Shown in pieces: positions 1-4,915 of a stretch of 6,591 nucleotides of DNA (positions within the stretch are counted from its first letter, which is position 1; each line of letters starts with the position of its first letter). Source of the DNA: Oligoflexia bacterium (GTDB taxonomy: Bacteria > Bdellovibrionota > UBA1018); the NCBI GenBank assembly GCA_903858195.1, contig CAIOHW010000347.1, positions 1 through 6,591 of the forward strand. The letters run 5' to 3'. Both the position numbers and the translations under genes were made by a program. The notes beneath the pieces were generated by a model, which saw only the letters and a list, made by a program, of their open reading frames with translations, was not told the DNA's origin and did not search any database.

Positions 1-669
1 AACGTGGGGCCCGGCACCTTCTTCAGGCTCGAAGACACACGCTCAATGAAGATGGATTACGGTCTGGTGCGCGCCATCATCTCGAAGGCCGGTCCGCGCA
101 ACCAACTCAAGGTCCGAACCGCTTCGGCGGTCATGGGCGTTCGCGGCACGGACTTCGTGGTTGAGTCAGTGGGTGCGACCAACCAGACCGCGCTCACGCT
201 CATTCGAGGGAGCGTCTCGCTCCAGCCCGAAGGGGTTGCAGTGGCAAAGGAGGTCAAGACCGGCGAGACCGCCCTGGCTGAAGTGGCCAAGCCCCCGGAG
301 ACCTACAGAACCAGCCAGGTTGAGCTCAAGCGTGCGCTCGTTTTGACGGAAAAAACCGATCAGGCGCCCGCGACCGAGCCTGTGACTGAGAGCATCAAAC
401 AGCTTGAGGCGCAGGCCAAGGCAACTACGGTTGAAGACATCGTGGGATATGCCTCGAACCCAGAAGAAAAAGAACGACTGCAAAAGGCAGCCGAGAAGGC
501 GCCCGATGCGGCTGCACTCAATGCCGCTGTCGTGCGCATGCGGGTCGCGAGGGCCCCGGAGGAGTCTCCCCGATCCGAACTCATTCGCGAGGAATTCAAG
601 AAGATCGCACCCGAGGCTGCAAAACCTGTGGAAAAGAACGAGTTCGATCGGTATTTCGACACTCCTTAA
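1..669 (+). CDS. FecR-domain protein, 5'-truncated by window edge
   Basis: The reading frame is open from base 1 and ends at TAA 667-669, so the true start and any signal peptide lie outside the window. The visible 222 residues have two parts. Residues about 1-80 look like the second half of a FecR domain: a β-rich stretch containing the hallmark VRTASAVMGVRGTDFVVE (about residues 38-55), followed by LIRGSVSLQPEG. The rest (about 85-222) is charged, Ala/Glu/Lys-rich and probably helical, with no motif I recognise. FecR domains are best known from the anti-sigma regulator FecR, but many stand-alone exported FecR-domain proteins of unknown role carry the same RGTDF-type segment. With a long non-TonB-like tail and no sigma factor or receptor gene visible, this one probably belongs to that second group. 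A peroxiredoxin gene follows after 17 bases and may be co-transcribed. The domain call is fairly secure; the function is unknown. Confidence 0.8.
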   Translation, partial: NVGPGTFFRLEDTRSMKMDYGLVRAIISKAGPRNQLKVRTASAVMGVRGTDFVVESVGATNQTALTLIRGSVSLQPEGVAVAKEVKTGETALAEVAKPPETYRTSQVELKRALVLTEKTDQAPATEPVTESIKQLEAQAKATTVEDIVGYASNPEEKERLQKAAEKAPDAAALNAAVVRMRVARAPEESPRSELIREEFKKIAPEAAKPVEKNEFDRYFDTP

Positions 670-671
670 AG

Positions 672-677
672 AAGGGA
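672..677 (+). promoter_or_regulatory. Ribosome-binding site of bcp
   Basis: AAGGGA lies nine bases before the ATG at 687, just after the stop of the FecR-domain gene. It supports this start, and its position in a 17-base gap suggests both genes are on one transcript. Confidence 0.6.
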
Positions 678-686
678 ATCCGGATC

Positions 687-1193
687 ATGGCCAAGAAGAC
701 CCAGAAAAGCGTTTCTGATCACCATCCGATGGAAGGCCGCAAGGCTCCAGCGTTCTCGGTCGAGTCCGATGCCGGATCAAAGGTCAGGCTCGCCGATCTC
801 GCAGGCAAGTACGTGGTGCTCTACTTCTATCCCAAGGACATGACCCCGGGCTGCACGCAGGAGAGTTGCGAGTTTGGTGAGTCGCATGCCGCTCTCAAGA
901 AGCTGGGAGCCGTGGTGCTCGGAGTGAGCCGGGACTCGATCGCGAGTCATCAAAAGTTTCGCGACAAATACAGCCTGCCTTTTGAGTTGCTCTCGGATGC
1001 CGACGGAAAGCTTTGCGAGAAGTACGGAGTCTGGAAGGAAAAATCGCTCTACGGTCGCAAGTTCATGGGCATCGAGCGAAGCACCTTCATCATCGGGCCA
1101 GATGGCAAGGTGCTCAAGGTCTACCAGCCCGTCAAGGTGAAGGGCCACGTTGCTGCGGTGACCGAATGCCTGAAGGAACTCAAGAAGGCGTGA
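687..1193 (+). CDS. bcp: Bcp/PrxQ-type thiol peroxidase (peroxiredoxin)
   Basis: This 168-residue protein is the usual length for the Bcp/PrxQ peroxiredoxins, cytoplasmic enzymes that reduce hydrogen peroxide and organic hydroperoxides with electrons from thioredoxin. Residues 18-60 carry the AhpC/TSA core. The active-site segment YPKDMTPGCTQESCEF gives the peroxidatic Cys56 within TPGC and a candidate resolving Cys61 five residues later, the spacing of atypical two-cysteine Bcp enzymes. Thr53 and Pro54 belong to the conserved pocket, and Arg131 in GIERSTFII is the conserved active-site arginine. GPDGKV near the C-terminus is also typical. A third cysteine, Cys110, lies outside these motifs. 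The ATG at 687 has an AAGGGA ribosome-binding site at 672-677. No signal peptide is present. The gene follows the FecR-domain gene closely, and its last 14 bases overlap the end of the opposing rlmL gene. Confidence 0.95.
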   Translation: MAKKTQKSVSDHHPMEGRKAPAFSVESDAGSKVRLADLAGKYVVLYFYPKDMTPGCTQESCEFGESHAALKKLGAVVLGVSRDSIASHQKFRDKYSLPFELLSDADGKLCEKYGVWKEKSLYGRKFMGIERSTFIIGPDGKVLKVYQPVKVKGHVAAVTECLKELKKA

Positions 1194-2388
1194 CTGGCGT
1201 TCTGCTCCCCGAGTACATCTCGTAAGTGAGCAGGCGGCATTCGATCGATCCGTTGTAGAGCAGGTGGCGGGCCGATGGCTTGAGACCCACGACTTTTGAG
1301 AGCTCGGCACTGCCTGTGAAGACAAAGCCATTCCAGCCGGGGGCCTTCTGCTTGAAGGTGTCTCCGATGAGCTTGTAGTCAGTCTTGAGTTCTTCGACCT
1401 CGCTCAAGCGTTCGCCGTAGGGAGGATTTGCCCCCACCAGTCCGGTGCTCCCGTAGTTGGGCGCGATCTGCGAGGCGTCCTTGAGTTCGCGCCTTTCGAA
1501 GTGGATGAGCTCCGAGACCATGGCCTCGGCGGCGTTTTCGCGGGCCACTGAAAGGGTGCGGTTGTCGCGATCAAAGGCAAAGAAGCGGGGAAGCTTTTTT
1601 GGGTCAGTGATGCGCGCTTCGATCGCCTGCTTTTTGAGGAGCTTCCAGGCGGCGGCATCATGGCCAAGCCATCCCAGAAATCCATAGTACTCCCGAAAGT
1701 AGCCAGGAGCCGTGTTCGACGACATGAGCGCCGCTTCGATGGGAAGCGTGCCTGAGCCGCACATCAGGTCGACAAAGCCTGCTCCGGGCTTGGAGAGGGC
1801 GGGCCAGCCCGCGAGGATCAGGATTGCAGAAGCCAGGTTTTCCTTGAGCGGGGCCTGCGCTCCGGCTGCGCGGTAGCCCCTGCGGTGCAGGCTGTCGCCT
1901 GAAAGATCGATGCTGACCGTGGCCTCTCCCTTTTCGAGATGGATCCTGATCTGGAGATCAGGCTGCGCGAGCTCCACGCTCGGGCGCACGCCTACGGTGC
2001 TCATGAACTGGTCGCAGATGGCGTCCTTGGACTTGAGCGCAACAAAGTGGGTGTTTCGAAGCTCGGGGCTGGGCTGCCCGCTCTGGGTCACGTCGATGGC
2101 AAGCGTGCCTTCGGGCTTCAAGTGGTCGCGCCAACGGATGGCCTTCACGCCCGCATAGAGCTTGCGCGCATCGGGAGCGGCAAAGTGCGAGATGGGCAGG
2201 AGGATGCGGCTTGCCAGACGGGACCAGAGGCAGATCCGATAGGCGGTGGCGAGCTCAGCCTCAAACCGAACTCCGGCGCGCTCTCGTTTGAGGGATGTTG
2301 CGCCCAAGCCGGCGAGCTCCTGTTCGAGAAGCTGCTCCATGCCGAGAGGAACGGAAGCGAAAAAGGAACGGACCGGGGTGCCTGACAT
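1180..2388 (-). CDS. rlmL: THUMP-domain 23S rRNA (guanine-N2)-methyltransferase, RlmL type
   Basis: From ATG 2388 this is a 402-residue cytoplasmic enzyme. The family transfers a methyl group from S-adenosylmethionine to N2 of a guanine in 23S rRNA (m2G2445 in E. coli). The N-terminus, FFASVPLGMEQLLEQEL, followed by WSRLASRILLPI (55-66), matches the N-terminal and THUMP part of RlmL (about 1-165). DLSGDSLHRRGYR (161-173) and APLKENLASAIL (179-190) are family signatures. The Rossmann methyltransferase part has the SAM-binding DLMCGSGTLPIEAA (207-220), the acidic FAFDRD (270-275) and the catalytic NPPYGER (321-327). E. coli RlmKL is a fusion of about 700 residues; this gene lacks the RlmK half. 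The frame extends upstream to 2478, but homology begins at the 2388 ATG. Ribosome-binding signal there is weak (GGGG at 2402-2405, 13 bases away). An alternative ATG at 2424 has GGAGG touching it, which is too close. Specificity for G2445 is inferred from similarity. Confidence 0.9.
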   Translation of the reverse strand: MSGTPVRSFFASVPLGMEQLLEQELAGLGATSLKRERAGVRFEAELATAYRICLWSRLASRILLPISHFAAPDARKLYAGVKAIRWRDHLKPEGTLAIDVTQSGQPSPELRNTHFVALKSKDAICDQFMSTVGVRPSVELAQPDLQIRIHLEKGEATVSIDLSGDSLHRRGYRAAGAQAPLKENLASAILILAGWPALSKPGAGFVDLMCGSGTLPIEAALMSSNTAPGYFREYYGFLGWLGHDAAAWKLLKKQAIEARITDPKKLPRFFAFDRDNRTLSVARENAAEAMVSELIHFERRELKDASQIAPNYGSTGLVGANPPYGERLSEVEELKTDYKLIGDTFKQKAPGWNGFVFTGSAELSKVVGLKPSARHLLYNGSIECRLLTYEMYSGSRTPVTPS

Positions 2389-2449
2389 TCTCAGTACAGT
2401 ACCCCAGTCCGACCCAAGTTGCATCCTCCGGCGCAGAAAGATCAACGCA
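2389..2449 (-). other. Gap between secreted-protein gene and rlmL
   Basis: This 61-base gap separates the stop of the upstream minus-strand gene from the chosen rlmL start. It contains a GGAGG (2425-2429, minus strand) directly abutting an in-frame ATG at 2424, a GGGG at 2402-2405, and a 9-base palindrome-like GTAC-A-GTAC at 2394-2402. I see no convincing promoter or terminator. The two genes are probably co-transcribed. Confidence 0.4.
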
Positions 2450-2866
2450 TCACGGGTCGAGGACCTCAAGAGACTCAAGCGATTCGATCACGAACCAATC
2501 ATCCGAGAGGGATCTGCCCTTGCCCCTGACCCTGATGCGGCTTCCCGGGCGGATCTCCTGGCCGAGGATCTCCAGTGCGCGCGGGCGGTGGGGAACTCCA
2601 AAGGCAAGGGGCCTGGCCCATTCTGCGTGCACATATGAGTCAACGAGCGAAAGAGTCCAGTAGGGCTGGGACCGGGGGCAGTGCCCCGGCAAATCCTGGC
2701 AGTAGACGAGCGGAACGATCGTGCGGCGCGATTCAAACTGCACGATTCCCTCGAAGACCTGGCTCTCCGAGGCCAGGCAGAGAGTGGAAACGAGCAGAGT
2801 CTGCGCCAGGGCTACGCCCAGCCAGAGCCGGGCAGCCAAGATTTGTCGAATAAGGGTGAGGTTCAT
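2450..2866 (-). CDS. Small secreted protein of unknown function, possible OB-like fold
   Basis: I do not recognise this 138-residue protein. It starts at ATG 2866, chosen because AGGAGA lies eight bases upstream and because the N-terminus there makes a good signal peptide: Arg7 and Arg13, then a hydrophobic stretch at about 14-31 and a likely cleavage after LCLA (about residue 32). The cysteine at 30 does not sit in a proper lipobox (STLC has Leu before Cys), so a lipoprotein is unlikely. The mature part, about 106 residues, has a Cys pair (56 and 63, CQDLPGHC) that could form a disulfide. It ends in β-strand-like segments, LGQEIRPGSRIRVRGKGR (101-118) and DWFVIESLESLEVLD. The PGSRIRVRGK pattern resembles small exported OB-fold proteins, but that is only an inference. 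It is probably periplasmic. It precedes rlmL by 61 bases, without an obvious functional link. Confidence 0.75.
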   Translation of the reverse strand: MNLTLIRQILAARLWLGVALAQTLLVSTLCLASESQVFEGIVQFESRRTIVPLVYCQDLPGHCPRSQPYWTLSLVDSYVHAEWARPLAFGVPHRPRALEILGQEIRPGSRIRVRGKGRSLSDDWFVIESLESLEVLDP

Positions 2867-2978
2867 GGTCGGTTTCTCCTGAGTGGGATGGCCCCCAGCA
2901 AGCTCCGTACCGAACTGTCCTTCAGGCCGAATCAGGCTTGGCAACTCGGATGGCCTTTCGGTAGAACAGGGGCACCTT
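2867..2978. promoter_or_regulatory. Divergent intergenic region, likely promoters for both sides
   Basis: These 112 bases separate the minus-strand secreted-protein gene from the plus-strand GT9-like/resB/ccsA genes, so promoters for both are expected here. On the plus strand, TTGGCA (2938-2943) and TAGAAC (2962-2967) with 18-base spacing form a weak sigma-70-like pair. Transcription from it would start only a few bases before the ATG at 2979 and would exclude the ribosome-binding site, so it may be chance. On the minus strand, TTGCCA (2944-2939) resembles a -35 box but has no good -10 partner. AGGAGA at 2875-2880 is the minus-strand ribosome-binding site and AGGGG at 2968-2972 the plus-strand one. 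I see no clear operator. Confidence 0.4.
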
Positions 2979-3524
2979 ATGCAGAACCAGTCCTCTCAGT
3001 ATTACCTCGAGTTGCTCGCCGAACAGGAGCGACTCAAGTCCAACCGTTTCGCAGGAGTACGCACGGTCCTCGTGGTCCTTTCGTCCTCTGGGATGGCCTA
3101 CGATGTCGATGGCTTCTGCGCGCGCATCCACTCCGCCTATCCGGAGGCGGCAGTCTTCTTCATGACGACTCGCGGAAAGCCGCTGGGAGCCATGGCCCAG
3201 GGGCACGTGGATCTCGTCATTGACCTGACCGGACCTCGCCAGCGGCAGGGTTTCCTTTTTTCCCGCATGCTAAGGAGCAAGGGAAGGTACACGGTGGGCC
3301 GGAATGTCGGGCTGTTTCGCAAGCGAATCTACGACCGAGTGTTCGATGAGCATGGGCAGTCCCATCTCGCCCGCCTGCAGTTGATGCATCCGCTTGCCCG
3401 TGAGCACGAAGTGCAGCGCCAAGTGCTCGCTCTGGCCGGTGTGGCTGCAACACCGCATGCCGAGTCGGCGCCTGATCGTGGAAAGACCATTGCGCTGGAC
3501 CTACCGCCACTTGCGCGCGCGTAG
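2979..3524 (+). CDS. Half-length GT9-like (heptosyltransferase-like) protein, function unknown
   Basis: From ATG 2979, which has AGGGG six bases upstream, this gene encodes 181 residues. The frame is open back to 2883, but that extension has no ribosome-binding signal and crosses the intergenic region. Residues 27-40 (VRTVLVVLSSSGMA) look like the first β-strand and loop of a Rossmann-type domain. ARIHSAYPEAAVFFMTTR (48-65) and HVDLVIDLTGPRQRQG (76-91) follow, then a basic segment, SRMLRSKGRYTVGRNVGLFRK (95-115). This order resembles the N-terminal half of GT9 glycosyltransferases such as heptosyltransferases. The usual R-x-x-x-G-D loop reads SSSGM here, and the C-terminal sugar-nucleotide-binding half is absent; GT9 enzymes are normally about 340 residues. 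It has no signal peptide or membrane segment, so it is probably cytoplasmic. It may be a degenerate or non-enzymatic relative. Its stop is 11 bases before resB, so it is probably co-expressed with the cytochrome c assembly genes. Confidence 0.75.
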   Translation: MQNQSSQYYLELLAEQERLKSNRFAGVRTVLVVLSSSGMAYDVDGFCARIHSAYPEAAVFFMTTRGKPLGAMAQGHVDLVIDLTGPRQRQGFLFSRMLRSKGRYTVGRNVGLFRKRIYDRVFDEHGQSHLARLQLMHPLAREHEVQRQVLALAGVAATPHAESAPDRGKTIALDLPPLARA

Positions 3525-3527
3525 GGG
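3523..3527 (+). promoter_or_regulatory. Ribosome-binding site deciding the resB GTG start
   Basis: AGGGG overlaps the last two bases of the TAG stop (3522-3524) of the GT9-like gene and lies eight bases before GTG 3536. The only other nearby in-frame start, GTG 3527, overlaps this site and lacks one of its own. The overlap of stop and ribosome-binding site suggests translational coupling. Confidence 0.55.
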
Positions 3528-3535
3528 TGGGCACA

Positions 3536-4915
3536 GTGATAAGTCGGACGGCTGATCGTTTTTACAGGATCCTGATCTCGCTGCAGCTGGCAGTGGTCCT
3601 TTTGACCGCCTTCACCCTTTCACTCATCGTCGCCACCAGTCTCGAGTCAGCATACGATACCCCAACTGCCCAGTACTTCGTTTATCGCGCCTACTGGTTC
3701 CAGGTGCTGCTGCTCGGGCTCGGAGTCAACATTCTCGCCGTGGCGCTGAGTCGACTTCCGTGGAAGCGCCACCACCTTCCCTTTCTTGCGGCCCATGCAG
3801 GCATTCTGCTGCTTTTGGTGGGCGCGTGGGTCACCCAAAGGTGGGGCGTGGATGGCATGTTGCGGGTCGAGGAAGGCGAGACCGGGGCCACCGTCGAGAT
3901 CGATGAACCCCAGATCCTGATGCAGCACGCAGCAGATCAGGGGAAAACGAGGATCATCTCTTTTCCGTGGCGCCCTCCGGGTGTGGCGGTTCCCCCGTTC
4001 GAGATCGGCCATGGAATCCGAATGGATCGTTACATCTCCAGAGCCGACCCCATCTTCTCGTTCGAGAGTAATTCCTCAGAGCGCGCTGCACCTGCGCTCA
4101 AGCTCAAGTTCACGACCAAGCGGAGCATGGGTGGGATGCCGGCCATGGCCGCCTCGCAGGAGATCTGGCTTTGGGCGGGTTCACCCGAATGGCAGGTGAA
4201 TGAGATCGGGCCGGCAAGAGTGTTTTTCGGAAAGGCTCCGGCAGGCCCCGGACCCTGGATAGCCATCGAGCCTCGCCGCGAGGGTGGAATCACCTTTGAG
4301 GCGCTTTCGATGCGTCAGGAAAAAAGCCGCGGCACGCTCTCGGCTTCGAGCCTGGCAAAGGGCGCGGTCCTGGATCCGGGTTGGAAGGCGATTCAGATCG
4401 AGGTGCTCGAGTTCCTGCCTCGCGGAATCCCGCATACCGAGTTCGTTCAGGCCAAGATCCAGCACGGCACGAAGGCGCCCCCGTCTGCCATCCGCATTGG
4501 CACGGCTGACGAGTCGATCTGGCTTGGGCTCGGTGACCGGGTGACCTTGAAGGATGCGATCGTCGCCTATTTCCCAAGACGTGTGGTGCTTCCTTTCGGG
4601 ATCGGACTCGAGCGCTTCATGCTCGAGCGCTATCCCGGGAGCATGCAGGCAGCGTCCTTTTCGTCCCGGGTTTCGGTCGAGGACGGCAAGGAGCGCCAGC
4701 CTGCGCGTGTGATTTCCATGAACGAGCCGCTGGAGTGGAAGGGATTCACCTTTTACCAGTCGAGCTACGAGGAAGGGTTTCCTCGTCCCACCGTCTCGGT
4801 GTTCTCTGTGAACCAAGATCCGGGGCGTTGGCTCAAGTACCTGGGCTCGCTCCTTCTGGTACTGGGGATCATCTGGTTTTACTTCAATAGGATGCGGCAA
4901 CGGAGGAAGGCATGA
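3536..4915 (+). CDS. resB: ResB/CcsB (Ccs1), System II cytochrome c assembly protein
   Basis: This 459-residue membrane protein is one half of the System II cytochrome c synthase, which carries haem across the cytoplasmic membrane and, with CcsA, attaches it to CXXCH apocytochromes in the periplasm. Three N-terminal membrane helices lie at about residues 13-34, 54-72 and 81-101. A periplasmic domain of about 330 residues follows, then a final helix at about 432-451 and a basic cytoplasmic tail (RMRQRRKA). HLPFLAAHAGILLLLVG (80-96) carries His87, matching the transmembrane haem-ligand histidine described for CcsB. SMNEPLEWKGFTFYQSSY (394-411) and the later DPGRWLKYLGS are strong ResB signatures. 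The start is taken as GTG 3536, after AGGGG at 3523-3527; GTG 3527 would add three residues. The gene overlaps ccsA by four bases (ATGA) and follows the GT9-like gene closely, so it looks operonic. Confidence 0.93.
   Translation: MISRTADRFYRILISLQLAVVLLTAFTLSLIVATSLESAYDTPTAQYFVYRAYWFQVLLLGLGVNILAVALSRLPWKRHHLPFLAAHAGILLLLVGAWVTQRWGVDGMLRVEEGETGATVEIDEPQILMQHAADQGKTRIISFPWRPPGVAVPPFEIGHGIRMDRYISRADPIFSFESNSSERAAPALKLKFTTKRSMGGMPAMAASQEIWLWAGSPEWQVNEIGPARVFFGKAPAGPGPWIAIEPRREGGITFEALSMRQEKSRGTLSASSLAKGAVLDPGWKAIQIEVLEFLPRGIPHTEFVQAKIQHGTKAPPSAIRIGTADESIWLGLGDRVTLKDAIVAYFPRRVVLPFGIGLERFMLERYPGSMQAASFSSRVSVEDGKERQPARVISMNEPLEWKGFTFYQSSYEEGFPRPTVSVFSVNQDPGRWLKYLGSLLLVLGIIWFYFNRMRQRRKA
4902..4906 (+). 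promoter_or_regulatory. Ribosome-binding site of ccsA, inside the resB end
   Basis: GGAGG lies five bases before ATG 4912 and within the last codons of resB. With the ATGA overlap it fixes the ccsA start and points to coupled translation, which would keep the two complex subunits balanced. Confidence 0.65.

Noticed and set aside
777..1331. Minus-strand open frame (184 codons) spanning bcp and the rlmL end
   Set aside because: It conflicts with two genes that have clear catalytic motifs (Cys56/Cys61 of bcp; the C-terminus of rlmL) and has no recognisable domain.
1939..2385. Plus-strand open frame (148 codons) opposite rlmL
   Set aside because: It is antisense to the THUMP region of rlmL and its product has no family features.
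2867..2944. N-terminal extension of the small secreted protein to an ATG at 2944
   Set aside because: It would bury the signal peptide behind 26 residues and ignore the well-spaced AGGAGA before ATG 2866.
2883..2978. N-terminal extension of the GT9-like protein to the first ATG at 2883
   Set aside because: No ribosome-binding site precedes 2883, the extension has no domain character, and AGGGG six bases before ATG 2979 gives a better start.
2681..3223. Plus-strand open frame (180 codons) across the divergent intergenic region
   Set aside because: It runs antisense to the secreted-protein gene, through the intergenic region and out of frame into the GT9-like gene. The product is Arg/Pro/Gly-rich without motifs.
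4181..4900. Minus-strand open frame (239 codons) opposite resB
   Set aside because: It is antisense to the ResB periplasmic domain and final helix. The product is Arg/Leu/His-rich with no motif I recognise.
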